A DNA stretch of 64,000 bases from the NCBI GenBank assembly GCA_963821505.1, contig CAWGEH010000034.1, positions 620,001 to 684,000 on the forward strand. Reading direction: 5' to 3'. Below, piece after piece: positions 18,022 through 27,075 of this stretch (positions within the stretch are counted from its first letter, which is position 1; each line of letters begins with the position of its first letter). The notes under the pieces are model-generated. The model had not been told where the DNA came from and did not search any database. It saw only the letters and a program-made list of their open reading frames with translations. Source of the stretch: VAZQ01 sp963821505. GTDB lineage: Bacteria > Pseudomonadota > Alphaproteobacteria > Rhizobiales > Xanthobacteraceae. Made by a program: the position numbers and the translations under genes.

Positions 18022-18103
18022 GTCGTCCCCGCGCAAGCGGGGACCCATCGTGCACCAGGCTGCGGCCTCTGGAATATGGATCCCCGCTTGCGCGGGGATG
18101 ACA
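18022..18103. repeat. Inverted-repeat element, two GC-rich hairpins in mirror orientation
   Basis: Two near-identical 27-base units lie in opposite orientation at about 18022-18048 and 18077-18103. Each is itself a stem, CCCCGC..GCGGGG around GCAA. They occupy the only gap in the transporter genes, between the receptor and the first ATPase. Such GTCATCCCCGCG-type units are common dispersed repeats in rhizobial-type genomes. They may stabilise or attenuate the mRNA. Confidence 0.75.
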
Positions 18104-18173
18104 CCCACGTTGGTCGCGCACTGCGCTCGCATCTCAAGATGACGGATTATCGTGTTGCCGCGGTAAGAAGCGC

Positions 18174-18902
18174 ATGTCTCCCATTCTCGCCTTCGAAAAG
18201 GTCTCCAAGCGGTTCGGCGCCGTGATCGTGGCGCAAGGGATCGATCTCGCGGTGGCCGAGGGCGAGGCGCTCGGCATCATCGGGCCGAACGGCGCCGGCA
18301 AGACCACGCTGTTCGGCATCGCGAGCGGCACGGTGCAGCCCGACGCTGGACGCGTGATCTTTGCCGGCATGGACATCACGCGTCTTGCGCCGGAACGGCG
18401 ATGCCGCATGGGCATCGGCCGGTCGTTCCAGATTCCGCAGCCGTTCAACGGCATGACCGTGTTCGAGAACGTGGTGGTGGCGGCGGCGTTCGGCGGAGGC
18501 CGCGGCGAGCGCGAGGTCTATCCGCTCTGCGTCGAACTGCTCGAGCAATGCAGTCTGGCCGACAAGGCGAACAGACGCGCCGGCAGCCTCACGCTCCTCG
18601 ACCGCAAGCGCCTCGAGTTTGCCCGCGCGCTCGCCACCGTGCCGCGCTTGCTGCTCCTGGACGAGGTCGCCGGAGGCCTGACCGAGCACGAATGCGCGGC
18701 GCTGGTCGATCTGATCCGCGAGATTCGCCGCGGCGGCGTCTCGATCATCTGGATCGAGCATGTCGTCCATGCTCTCGTCGCGATCGTCGATCGACTGGTC
18801 GTGCTCCACGGCGGCGGCTTTATCGGCGAGGGCGATCCCAGGACGGTGATCAGGAGCCCGGCGGTGCGCGAGATCTATATGGGAATCCCCGCCGATGCCT
18901 GA
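18174..18902 (+). CDS. livG: Liv-type ABC ATP-binding protein (LivG)
   Basis: A 242-residue ATPase. Walker A is IGPNGAGKTT; the Q-loop region is IGRSFQIPQPFNGMTVFENV, and EVAGGLTEHE lies next to Walker B, both typical of LivG. The signature motif reads LTLLDRKRLEFARAL, the divergent form common in LivG (usually LSYGQQR/LPYGDQRR). Its stop overlaps livF by eight bases. It powers the importer with the neighbouring LivF, LivH and LivM. The symbol denotes family, not proven leucine transport. Confidence 0.92.
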   Translation: MSPILAFEKVSKRFGAVIVAQGIDLAVAEGEALGIIGPNGAGKTTLFGIASGTVQPDAGRVIFAGMDITRLAPERRCRMGIGRSFQIPQPFNGMTVFENVVVAAAFGGGRGEREVYPLCVELLEQCSLADKANRRAGSLTLLDRKRLEFARALATVPRLLLLDEVAGGLTEHECAALVDLIREIRRGGVSIIWIEHVVHALVAIVDRLVVLHGGGFIGEGDPRTVIRSPAVREIYMGIPADA

Positions 18903-19599
18903 GCCGCTCCTTGCCGTGCGTGCGCTCGATGCCTTCTACGGCGATTTCCAGGCGCTGTTCGGCATCTCGCTTGAAGTCGCGCCGGGCGAGGTGGTCGCCG
19001 TAATCGGCGCGAACGGCGCCGGCAAATCGACGCTGCTCAAATGCATCGCTGGCGCCATCACATCCCGGCGCGACGCCATTCTCTTCGATGGCGAGCCGAT
19101 CGGGGACCGTCCGGCGCACGCGGTGGTCGGCCGCGGCATCGCGCTCGTTCCGGAAGGACGTCGGCTTTTTCCCTCGCTTTCCGTTGAGGAGAACTTGCTG
19201 ATCGGCGGCCAACTCGGCCGGCCGGGCCCTTGGAGCCTCACGCGAATTTACGGGCTGTTCCCCCAGCTGGCCGAGCGGCGCCACGTGCCGAGCACGTCCC
19301 TCTCGGGCGGCCAGCAGCAGATGGTCGCCATCGCGCGCGCGCTGATGTCCAATCCAAGACTTCTTCTGTGCGATGAGATCAGCCTCGGGCTGGCGCCGAT
19401 CGTGGTGCGCGAGGTCTATGCCCTTTTGCCCTCGATCGTCGCCGAAGGCAGCTCGCTGGTCGTCGTGGAGCAGGACATCGTGCAGGCGCTCAAGGCGGCA
19501 GATAGGGTCTATTGCCTGCAGGAGGGCCGCGTCGCGCTCACCGGTTCGGCTGCGGCGCTGACGCGCGAGGCCATCTCAGCCGCTTACTTCGGGGCGTGA
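18895..19599 (+). CDS. livF: Liv-type ABC ATP-binding protein (LivF)
   Basis: A 234-residue ATPase. It has Walker A IGANGAGKST, the LivF-type PEGRRLFPSLSVEENL, signature LSGGQQQMVAIARALM, Walker B LLLCDEISLGLAPI and C-terminal VEQDIVQALKAADRVY. The usual GLSP segment is replaced by ISLGLAP, which is normal for LivF. Overlap with livG indicates coupling. Confidence 0.93.
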   Translation: MPEPLLAVRALDAFYGDFQALFGISLEVAPGEVVAVIGANGAGKSTLLKCIAGAITSRRDAILFDGEPIGDRPAHAVVGRGIALVPEGRRLFPSLSVEENLLIGGQLGRPGPWSLTRIYGLFPQLAERRHVPSTSLSGGQQQMVAIARALMSNPRLLLCDEISLGLAPIVVREVYALLPSIVAEGSSLVVVEQDIVQALKAADRVYCLQEGRVALTGSAAALTREAISAAYFGA

Positions 19600-19608
19600 T
19601 GGTCCGCG

Positions 19609-20475
19609 ATGGAATGGATCAACATCATCATTCAAGGCGTGCTGATCGGCGGCCTCTATGCCATGTTCGCCGCCGGCCTCGCCCTGATCTTCGGCGTGAT
19701 GCGGCTCGTCAACATCGCCCACGGCGATCTGATCGTGCTCGCCGCCTATATCGCGTTGATCACGACCGACACGCTCGGGTTCAACCCGTTGATCGCCATC
19801 GTCATCGTCGTGCCGATCATGGCCATGATCGGCTACGCCCTGCAGCGCGGACTGCTCAACCGCACGCTCGGCGACGACGTCCTGCCGCCGTTGCTCGTCA
19901 CCTTCGGCCTCTCCGTCATTATCCAGAACGCGCTGCTGGAGCTGTTCACCGCCGACAGCCGTCGGCTCAAGGCCGGTGCCATCGAGGTGGCGAGCTTTCC
20001 CCTCGGCGAGGGCGTGTGGATCGGCGTCCTGCCGCTGCTGCAGTTCGTCGTCGCCGTGGCCGTCATTGGTGGGCTGCAACTGCTGTTCTACCGCACGGCG
20101 CTCGGCCGCGCCTTTCGGGCAACATCGGACGATCAGTCCGTGGCGCAATTGATGGGCCTCGACAACCGCCATGTCTTCGGGCTCGCCATGGCGCTGTCGC
20201 TGGCCGTCATCGCCATCGCCGGCGTGTTCCTTGCCGTGCGCACCAACTTCGACCCGGCGATCGGACCCGCCCGGCTGATCTTCGGCTTTGAGGCCGTCAT
20301 CATCGGCGGCCTGGGCAGCATGTGGGGCACGCTGGCCGGCGGCATCATCCTGGGCGTGTCGCAGGCGGTCGGCGCCCAGATCGATCCGGGTTGGCAGCTG
20401 CTTGCCGGTCACCTGGCTTTTCTCGTGATCCTGGCGGTGCGGCCCGAGGGCCTGTTCCCCAAGGTGCAGGGATGA
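19609..20475 (+). CDS. livH: Liv-type ABC permease (LivH)
   Basis: A 288-residue membrane protein with about eight hydrophobic segments. The start NIIIQGVLIGGLYAMFAAGLAL and the following FGVMRLVNIAHGDLIVLAAY are diagnostic of LivH; GLGSMWGTLAGGIILGVSQ near the C-terminus is also typical. The stop overlaps livM (ATGA). Confidence 0.94.
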   Translation: MEWINIIIQGVLIGGLYAMFAAGLALIFGVMRLVNIAHGDLIVLAAYIALITTDTLGFNPLIAIVIVVPIMAMIGYALQRGLLNRTLGDDVLPPLLVTFGLSVIIQNALLELFTADSRRLKAGAIEVASFPLGEGVWIGVLPLLQFVVAVAVIGGLQLLFYRTALGRAFRATSDDQSVAQLMGLDNRHVFGLAMALSLAVIAIAGVFLAVRTNFDPAIGPARLIFGFEAVIIGGLGSMWGTLAGGIILGVSQAVGAQIDPGWQLLAGHLAFLVILAVRPEGLFPKVQG

Positions 20476-21497
20476 GCGCGGCGTTCCACGTCGAGCATGC
20501 GACCCGCGCGAGCCGGATCGGCAGCGCCCTGTTCGCCATTCTCTTGCTGGTGCTCGCCGCGGCGCCGGCCTGGGGCGGACGCGACGACCTGCGGCTCCTG
20601 TCCGAGATCTACGCCTACGTCGCGCTCGCAAGCCTCTGGAACCTGCTCGCGGGCTATGCCGGGCTCGTTTCCGTCGGCCAGCAGGCCTATGTCGGCCTCG
20701 GCGGCTATGTCCTGTTTGCGTCGACCATTCTGGCCGGCGTCCACCCCCTCCTTGCCGTGCCGATGGCGGGCCTGATCGCGGCCATCGTGGCGTTGCCGGT
20801 CGCCGGCCTGATGTTTCGGCTGCGCGGCCATTACTTCGCCATCGGCACCTGGGTCGTGGCCGAGGTGTTCCGGCTGATCTCGTCGCAAATTTCCGAGCTC
20901 GGCGGCGGCTCCGGCATCAGCGTCCCGGCGGGAATTGTGATCGCGATGGCCTCGAGCCGACAGATGCGGGAATTCCTGATCTACTGGGTAGCGCTCGCCC
21001 TCGTCGTCGTCGTGCTCGCTGCGATCGTGCTGTTGCTGCGCTCGCGCTATGGCCTCGCACTCACCGCAATCCGCGACAACGAGCTGGCGGCGCGATCGAA
21101 CGGCATCGATGTCAGGAGCACCAAGCTCGTAGTTTATGTTCTGACCGCCTTCGGCACGGCGATGGTCGGTGCCCTGATCTTCCTGCAGAAGCTGCGGATT
21201 TCGCCGGATACCGCCTTCAGCGTCAACGACTGGACCGCCTTCGTCATCTTCATCACGGTGATTGGCGGGATCGGGCGGGTGGAAGGGCCGATCATCGGCA
21301 CCATCGTGTTCTTCCTGCTGCGGCAGACGTTGGCCGATCTCGGCAGCCTTTATCTCCTGATGCTGGGCGCGGTCGCCATCGTGGTGATGCTGCTGGCGCC
21401 GAAGGGTATCTGGGGCGTTGTCGCCGAGCGCTACGGCTGGCAGCTCCTGCCGCTGGAGCGGCGCTTGCGCTTTGCGGCAGATGCCCGCACAAGCTAA
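20472..21497 (+). CDS. livM: Liv-type ABC permease (LivM)
   Basis: A 341-residue membrane protein with nine or more hydrophobic segments. It carries LWNLLAGYAGLVSVGQQAYVG, the LivM hallmark, plus ALTAIRDNELAARSNGIDV and a GGIGRVEGPIIGTIVF segment. The start at ATG 20472 overlaps the livH stop. It completes a full importer (receptor, LivG, LivF, LivH, LivM) embedded in the catabolic cluster. Confidence 0.94.
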   Translation: MSAAFHVEHATRASRIGSALFAILLLVLAAAPAWGGRDDLRLLSEIYAYVALASLWNLLAGYAGLVSVGQQAYVGLGGYVLFASTILAGVHPLLAVPMAGLIAAIVALPVAGLMFRLRGHYFAIGTWVVAEVFRLISSQISELGGGSGISVPAGIVIAMASSRQMREFLIYWVALALVVVVLAAIVLLLRSRYGLALTAIRDNELAARSNGIDVRSTKLVVYVLTAFGTAMVGALIFLQKLRISPDTAFSVNDWTAFVIFITVIGGIGRVEGPIIGTIVFFLLRQTLADLGSLYLLMLGAVAIVVMLLAPKGIWGVVAERYGWQLLPLERRLRFAADARTS

Positions 21498-21535
21498 GCC
21501 CGACGACGAACCGAGAGGACCCCCGGGAGAGAGCC

Positions 21536-22474
21536 ATGGCCACGAAATCCGACAAGGTCATCATCACCTGCGCCGTTACCGGCGCAATCCACACCCCGAC
21601 CATGTCGGATGCCTTGCCGGTCACACCCGACCAGATCGCCGCGCAAGCCATCGGTGCGGCGGAGGCGGGCGCTGCCATTCTGCACCTGCATGCGCGCAAT
21701 CCGCAGGACGGCCGCCCTACCGGCGATCCCGCGGTGTTCATGCAATTCCTTCCGCGCATCAAACAGGCGACCGACGCCGTCATCAACATCACCACCGGCG
21801 GGTCGCCGACCATGGCGGTCGAAGAGCGTCTCGCAGGCGTGATGAAATTCTCGCCGGAAATGTGCTCGCTCAATATGGGCTCGATGAATTTCGCGCTTTA
21901 TCCCATGGTGGCGCGTTACAAGACGTGGAAGTACGACTGGGAGGAGCCATACCTGCTCGGCACCAACCAGACGATTTTCCGCAACACCTTCGCCGACATC
22001 GAGAAGATTTCGAAGCTGATGGGCGAGGGACATGGCACCAAGTTCGAGCACGAATGCTACGACGTCGGACATCTCTACAATCTCGCCCACGGCGTCGACA
22101 AAGGCTGGTTCAAGCCTCCGATCTTCCTGCAGCTCATCTTCGGCATTCTCGGCGGCATCGGCGCCGACATGGAAAACCTGCTGTTCATGAAGCGCACCGC
22201 CGACAAGCTGTTCGGCGGCGACTATCAATGGTCGGTGCTGGGCGCGGGACGTTTCCAGATCCCGTTCGCCACCCAGGCGGTGATGATGGGCGGCAATGTG
22301 CGCGTGGGTCTCGAAGACAGCTTGTTCATCGGCCGTGGCCAACTCGCCAAGAGCAACGCCGAGCAGGTCGCGAAGGCGCGGCGCCTGATCGAGGAACTCG
22401 GCTACCAGGTCGCTACGCCGACGGAAGCGCGCGAGATGCTGGGGCTGAAGGGGCCGGATCGCACCAAGTTTTGA
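21536..22474 (+). CDS. Beta-keto acid cleavage enzyme (BKACE, DUF849 family)
   Basis: A 312-residue TIM-barrel protein. The opening KVIITCAVTGAIHTPTMSD and AAILHLHARNPQDGRPTGDP (metal ligands His50 and His52) are diagnostic of the family founded by 3-keto-5-aminohexanoate cleavage enzyme. BKACEs condense a beta-keto acid with acetyl-CoA, giving acetoacetate and a new acyl-CoA. With the beta-hydroxy-acid dehydrogenase at 15758 this suggests oxidation of a beta-hydroxy acid followed by thiol-free cleavage, as in carnitine breakdown. The start follows a GGGAGAGAGCC ribosome site. Which keto acid is used is unknown. Confidence 0.93.
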   Translation: MATKSDKVIITCAVTGAIHTPTMSDALPVTPDQIAAQAIGAAEAGAAILHLHARNPQDGRPTGDPAVFMQFLPRIKQATDAVINITTGGSPTMAVEERLAGVMKFSPEMCSLNMGSMNFALYPMVARYKTWKYDWEEPYLLGTNQTIFRNTFADIEKISKLMGEGHGTKFEHECYDVGHLYNLAHGVDKGWFKPPIFLQLIFGILGGIGADMENLLFMKRTADKLFGGDYQWSVLGAGRFQIPFATQAVMMGGNVRVGLEDSLFIGRGQLAKSNAEQVAKARRLIEELGYQVATPTEAREMLGLKGPDRTKF

Positions 22475-22509
22475 TGAGCCGCCGAGGTGCAGCGGCCGAG
22501 ATCGTTGGC

Positions 22510-22626
22510 CCTCATGATGCGTCTCGAAGCATGAGGCCGTCCCGGGGCCGCCCCATGCTTCGAGACGGGCGCACGCCAAATCGAGCATGCGGAACCTACG
22601 CAACATGCGCGCTCCTCAGGATGAGG
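22510..22626. repeat. Intergenic inverted-repeat element
   Basis: A perfect 14-base inverted repeat, CGTCTCGAAGCATG at 22520-22533 and CATGCTTCGAGACG at 22554-22567, is followed by a CTCCTCAGGATGAGG motif near 22612-22626. The combination resembles dispersed palindromic elements of rhizobial genomes. It separates the BKACE gene from the following amidohydrolase and could act as a transcription attenuator within the cluster. Confidence 0.7.
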
Positions 22627-22647
22627 GCGGATAGAGAGTGACCTGTT

Positions 22648-23658
22648 ATGGCCAACGACACGATCGTCGACATCTATTGCCATCTCGTGCCGGAGAGGTT
22701 CTTCCAGGAGATGAATCGCATCGCGCCCCGCTTGGGCAACATCGCGGCGCGGCTGCGGGGCGTCAAAAAACTGTTCGATCTCGATGAGCGTTTCCGCGAG
22801 ATGGACCGGTTCGGCGACTACCGCCAAATCATCTCGCTGCCGAACCCGCCGATCGAGGACTTTGCCAGCGGCGAGGCCGGTCTCGGTCTTGCGCGGATCG
22901 GCAATGACGCCATGGCGGACCTGTGCGCGCGCCATCCCCAGCGTTTTCCGACCTTCGTCGCCGCGCTCTCGCTCACCGACGTGGCGGGCTCGGTCAAGGA
23001 GGCGCGGCGGGCGGTGAAGGATCTCGGCGCGGGGGGCGTCCAGATCTTCACCAGCGTGGCGGGCCGGCCGCTCGACGACGGGGCGTTCGAGGCGATTTTT
23101 GCAACCATGGCGGAGTTCGATCTGCCGATCTGGCTGCATCCGGCGCGCACCGCGAGCATGCCGGATTACCCGGCCGAGGAGAAGTCGCGGTTCGAGATGT
23201 GGTGGTGCTTCGGCTGGCCCTATGACACCTCTGTCGCGATGGTACGGATGGTGTTCAACGGCCTGTTGGACCGCTATCCCAAGCTCAAGATCATCACCCA
23301 TCACCTCGGCGGAATGATCCCCTACTATGACGGTCGCGTCGGCCCCGGCCTGCAGGTGCTGGGCAGTCGCACCAGCGACGAGGACTATTCGAACATCCTG
23401 CCGTCGCTCAGGCGGCCGCATCTCGACTATCTGCACGACTTCTACGGCGATACCGCGCTGTTCGGCGGCGGCATCCAGGCGGTGCGCTGCGGGCTCGAAT
23501 TCTTCGGCAGCGACCATGTCGTGTTCGCGACCGACACGCCGCTCGGTCCGATCGCGCCCACCATCGACGCCATCCAGCGCCTCGACATCGCGGACGGTGA
23601 TCGGCGCAAGATCTTCGCCGGCAATGCCGAGCGGCTTCTCAAGATGAAATTGTCCTGA
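22648..23658 (+). CDS. ACMSD-like amidohydrolase
   Basis: A 336-residue metal-dependent TIM-barrel enzyme of the aminocarboxymuconate-semialdehyde decarboxylase superfamily. The metal site is seen as VDIYCHLVPERFF (D-x-x-x-H instead of the usual D-x-H), LPIWLHPARTAS, LKIITHHLGGMIPYY and HVVFATDTPLGP. It differs from the EEHF-type enzymes at 11655 and 45682 and is closer to 5-carboxyvanillate/ACMSD-like proteins. It may decarboxylate or hydrolyse a pathway intermediate. The start has only a weak upstream ribosome site. Confidence 0.88.
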   Translation: MANDTIVDIYCHLVPERFFQEMNRIAPRLGNIAARLRGVKKLFDLDERFREMDRFGDYRQIISLPNPPIEDFASGEAGLGLARIGNDAMADLCARHPQRFPTFVAALSLTDVAGSVKEARRAVKDLGAGGVQIFTSVAGRPLDDGAFEAIFATMAEFDLPIWLHPARTASMPDYPAEEKSRFEMWWCFGWPYDTSVAMVRMVFNGLLDRYPKLKIITHHLGGMIPYYDGRVGPGLQVLGSRTSDEDYSNILPSLRRPHLDYLHDFYGDTALFGGGIQAVRCGLEFFGSDHVVFATDTPLGPIAPTIDAIQRLDIADGDRRKIFAGNAERLLKMKLS

Positions 23659-23673
23659 ACCGGGAGACACGCC

Positions 23674-24655
23674 ATGTCGATGAATGCGCTGTTGCGTCCC
23701 GCGATCCGCGCTGCCGCCGTGATGCTCTTGCTTGCGGCCGGCGGCGCAGCGCTTGCGTCGTCCGCCTGCGCGGCCGAGAAGCTTCGCGTCGGCAAGGCGG
23801 TGCCCGAGGCGTTCTCGTTCGTGCCGCTCGACATCGGCATGCGCAAAGGGTTCTTTGCCAGGAACGGGCTCGAGATCGAGTTCGATCGCCTTTGCCGGCG
23901 ACGCCCGCATGCAGCAGGCAATGGCATCGGACAGCCTCGATATCGCGCTCGGCTCCGGCCCGGCGATGGCGTTCATCGTGAAGGGCTCGCCCATCAAAGC
24001 GGTTGCCGCCATGGCCGGGCCCCCGCTCTTGCTGGCCATCGTCGTGCGGCCGGACGGGCCCCGGACCGTGGCCGACCTCAAAGGCAAGAAGATCAGCGTA
24101 TCGACCGCGGGCTCGCTCACCTACTGGCTGGTCAGCGAGACGTCGCGGCGCCAGGGATGGGGTCCGAAGGGGATAGAGATCGCGCCCATGGGCGCCATGC
24201 CGGGACAGATCGCAGCGCTGAAGCGTGGTGACATCGACGGCGCCATCATGGACATCGGCAACGCTTTCGAGCTCGAGAAGCGCGGCGAGGGCCGCATCCT
24301 CGTTCGCTTCACCGATATCAAGGACTTCCATATCCACGTGATCTTTGCCAGCGACAAGTTCATCGCCGATCGGCCTGAGGCTCTGCGCGGATTCCTCAAG
24401 GGATGGTTCGAAACCATAGCGTTCATGCGCAAGAACAAGGCGGAGACCGTGGCCATCGCGCAGGAGGTCACCAACAAGGACGCGGCGATCACGTCGCGTG
24501 TCTACGACGAGTTGATGCCGATGTTCTCCGATGACGGAAAATTCAACCCGAGCGCGCTGGCCACCCTCGCCAAGTCCTACGTCGAACTCCAACTGCTGCC
24601 GGAGGAGCCCGATCCCGCCAAGCTTTACACCGAGGCATTTCTGCCAGGGAGGTGA
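23674..24655 (+). pseudogene. NMT1/SsuA-like substrate-binding protein, one-base frameshift
   Basis: The N-terminal part (signal peptide, mature start LRVGKAVPEAFSFVPLDIGM, up to LEIEF) is read from 23674. The rest, FAGDARMQQAMASDSLDIAL through YTEAFLPGR at 24655, lies in the next frame. Dropping the G at 23884 restores the continuous phrase LEIEFIAFAGDAR, as expected for this family, with a total of about 326 residues. Everything else is intact, including the stop. The gene is either a very recent pseudogene or an intact gene with a base error here. It ends the catabolic cluster, 15 bases after the amidohydrolase, and has no importer genes of its own. Confidence 0.88.
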
Positions 24656-24694
24656 TGCGCTCACGCGGAGGGCACCGCGAGAGCCGTACACGCA

Positions 24695-25738
24695 TTACGG
24701 CTTGATCAAGTCCTTTGCACGTTGGACGGTCGCCGTCGGCATGGCGTAGAGCTGCTGCACGAGCTGCTGGACCTTTTCGCCCGAGGACGGCACCACGTCG
24801 ATGCGCGTGCGCTCCGCGTCGGCGAGGAACTCCTTGTCCTGCATCGTGGCAGTAAAGGCGGCACGGAGGATTTTGAGCGGTTCGGCCGCCACGTCCGCTG
24901 GCGCGAGATAGGGCCGGCCGAACACCTGCTGGCCGATGATCAGCTCGACAGCCTTCTTGTCGGCGTCGCTCCCGATGAATTTCCAGATTCGCGGGACGCC
25001 AAGCTTGGTCAGCTCCGGGTCTGGTTCGAGGTTGACCTGGGCGAGGATGTTGACGGTCTTGTTGCGGACCCAGTCTGGACGCTGCGACTTGAGGCTCGCC
25101 CAGTCGAGCCCGCACATGCCGTCGACCTCGCCGCGCTCCATGGCGAGGAAGATGTCGGCGGTGCCCTTGTAGCCGGCGACCAGTTCGAACATGGCGCCCG
25201 TCGTCTTCTTGTGCATATTGACGTAGTCGCGCGTCGAGCCGCCGGCCGCGCTCGCGCCCATGATCGTCTTTTGCTTGAGGGCGTCGTCGAAGCTCTTGGT
25301 ATTGGAGTGCTCGTGGGTGATACAGACGCGCGTGGCGTCGTCAGCGCTGCCGAGATATTGGAACCTAGTCGGATCGTACAGCGCCTGAGCGCGATCATCG
25401 AGCAGTGGTCCCATGATCGCGCCGGGAAACACCGCGCCGATCATCGAGCCGTCCTTGGGGGCGACGCTGTAAAGGAAGGACGCGGCGCGTCCGCTGCCGG
25501 CGCCGGGCTGGTTCTTGGGAACGATGGTCGGATTGCCGGCAATGAAGCGATGCAGATGCCGCGCGACCACCCGGGCATAGATATCGTAGCCGCCGCCGAC
25601 ATCACCGCCGATGAGAAAATCGATGGTTTTGCCGGCGTAGAAATCCGCGGCCGCCGCAGGCGTTGCCGTCAGACAGGCGACCAGGGCAGTCGCGATGACG
25701 GCGGGGGCGGCGCGCGCTCGCAAAGGCTCGGCAGGCAT
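24695..25738 (-). CDS. Bug/TctC-like tripartite-transporter substrate-binding protein
   Basis: A 347-residue exported protein. The N-terminus has basic and hydrophobic segments ending ATPAAAADFY; the mature part holds GGDVGGGYDIYARVVARHL and IVPKNQPGAGSGRAASFLY, the Bug-family ligand loops. It is a divergent member, longer than classic TctC. No TctA or TctB partner is in the window. On the same strand it follows an MFS gene and a molybdenum hydroxylase subunit. Confidence 0.88.
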   Translation of the reverse strand: MPAEPLRARAAPAVIATALVACLTATPAAAADFYAGKTIDFLIGGDVGGGYDIYARVVARHLHRFIAGNPTIVPKNQPGAGSGRAASFLYSVAPKDGSMIGAVFPGAIMGPLLDDRAQALYDPTRFQYLGSADDATRVCITHEHSNTKSFDDALKQKTIMGASAAGGSTRDYVNMHKKTTGAMFELVAGYKGTADIFLAMERGEVDGMCGLDWASLKSQRPDWVRNKTVNILAQVNLEPDPELTKLGVPRIWKFIGSDADKKAVELIIGQQVFGRPYLAPADVAAEPLKILRAAFTATMQDKEFLADAERTRIDVVPSSGEKVQQLVQQLYAMPTATVQRAKDLIKP

Positions 25739-25824
25739 TCCCGGTTCCCTCGTTCCTCAGGCATTCTTGTCATTTTACAGGAAAAGTACGGCGCGAGATG
25801 CGGCCAATGCGTCGCACGCGCCGC

Positions 25825-27051
25825 TCACGCCGTGCGCCGGCCCGACATGCCGAGTGCGATGGTGGCGACGGCCACGAGCGCGCAGCCGGCAATGTAAAGG
25901 AACACCGCGCGCGGATGGCCGTGATCGAGGAACTGCGCGAAGATCAAGGGCGCCACCATGCCGCCGATGTGAAAGCCGGTGGTGACAAAGCCGAATACCT
26001 TGCCGAACGAGCCGGGCGGAGTAACCGAGCGCACGATCATGTCACGGGACGGCATGGCCATGCCGCTCGCAAAGCCGCTGAGCGATATGACCAGAACCAG
26101 CATGAGCGCGCCCAAATCGAGGAAGCCGATGAGCGTACTCACGCCGCCCGTCACCAGCAATCCGGCCGAAGCCACGACGTTGTGGTGCGCGGTGCGGGTG
26201 GCGAGCCCGCCTCCGACCAGTACCCCGATCGCGCTCAGGGCCAGCAGCCCCGTGAGCGCGGTATTGGCGAGCGCGGGCGGCGTTCCGTAAAGCGCGCCGA
26301 GCCCCACCACCAGATATTGGTTGAGGCCGCCGCCGACCATCGCCAGCAGCACAAAGAAGACGAGATTGAGCAGGATCGGCGGCGACAGCAGGAGCCGCCA
26401 GCCGTCGGCGGCCGCACTTGATACCTCGTCGCCCCGCGCCCTTGACATATGCGCGGTGCGAGGGCGAGCCGGTTCCTTCTGCAGGGCGAGAATGAGTGCC
26501 GCTATGACGCCCAGCGTAGCGGCGCATACAAAGGCGCCGCGCCATCCCACCAGGCTCTGCATGAACAGAAGGGTGCCCGGCGCGATGGCCGAACCGATCA
26601 TGCCGGAGCAGGTGTGGAAGGAGAACACCTGTGGGATGCGCTGCGGGGAGACACGCTCGGAAAGGAGCGAGTAGTCGGCAGGATGATATACGGTGTTGGC
26701 GAGGCCCAGGGTGCCGAAGCAGGCGATGAACACCCAGAACGAATCGACGAGCCCAGCGACGGCGACCGCACTCGACCCCAGCAGCAAGCCGCCGATCAGG
26801 TTGAGGTGCGCCCCAAAGCGATCGACAAAAAAGCCGACCGGCGTCTGCAGCACCGCGGACACCACGCCGAAGGCGGCGAGCGCGAGGCTCAGCTCGGTAT
26901 AAGTCACGCCGTAATCGGCCTTGATGAAGACGAACAGCGGCGCGAGCAACAACATGTAGTAGTGGCTGACGAAGTGCGCGATGCACACGCCGGCGATGAG
27001 CTTGTCCTGGCTCGCGCGCGTAGCAACGAGAATTTCAGCGGCCTGGGTCAT
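25825..27051 (-). CDS. MFS transporter
   Basis: A 408-residue, 12-helix major facilitator. VGFFVDRFGAHLNLIGGLLLG is the loop-2/3 signature; the first half contains AHFVSHYYMLLLAPLFVFIK and LANTVYHPADYSLLSERV, somewhat like fosmidomycin-resistance (Fsr) type carriers. It lies 24 bases after the molybdenum hydroxylase gene on the same strand, so it is probably co-transcribed. The substrate is unknown. Confidence 0.85.
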   Translation of the reverse strand: MTQAAEILVATRASQDKLIAGVCIAHFVSHYYMLLLAPLFVFIKADYGVTYTELSLALAAFGVVSAVLQTPVGFFVDRFGAHLNLIGGLLLGSSAVAVAGLVDSFWVFIACFGTLGLANTVYHPADYSLLSERVSPQRIPQVFSFHTCSGMIGSAIAPGTLLFMQSLVGWRGAFVCAATLGVIAALILALQKEPARPRTAHMSRARGDEVSSAAADGWRLLLSPPILLNLVFFVLLAMVGGGLNQYLVVGLGALYGTPPALANTALTGLLALSAIGVLVGGGLATRTAHHNVVASAGLLVTGGVSTLIGFLDLGALMLVLVISLSGFASGMAMPSRDMIVRSVTPPGSFGKVFGFVTTGFHIGGMVAPLIFAQFLDHGHPRAVFLYIAGCALVAVATIALGMSGRRTA

Positions 27052-27075
27052 TTTCTGCGTTTGTCAGGAGTGCGC

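Noticed and set aside
18022..18103. Possible CRISPR repeat pair
   Set aside because: Only two units, in opposite orientation, each palindromic; no regular spacer series.
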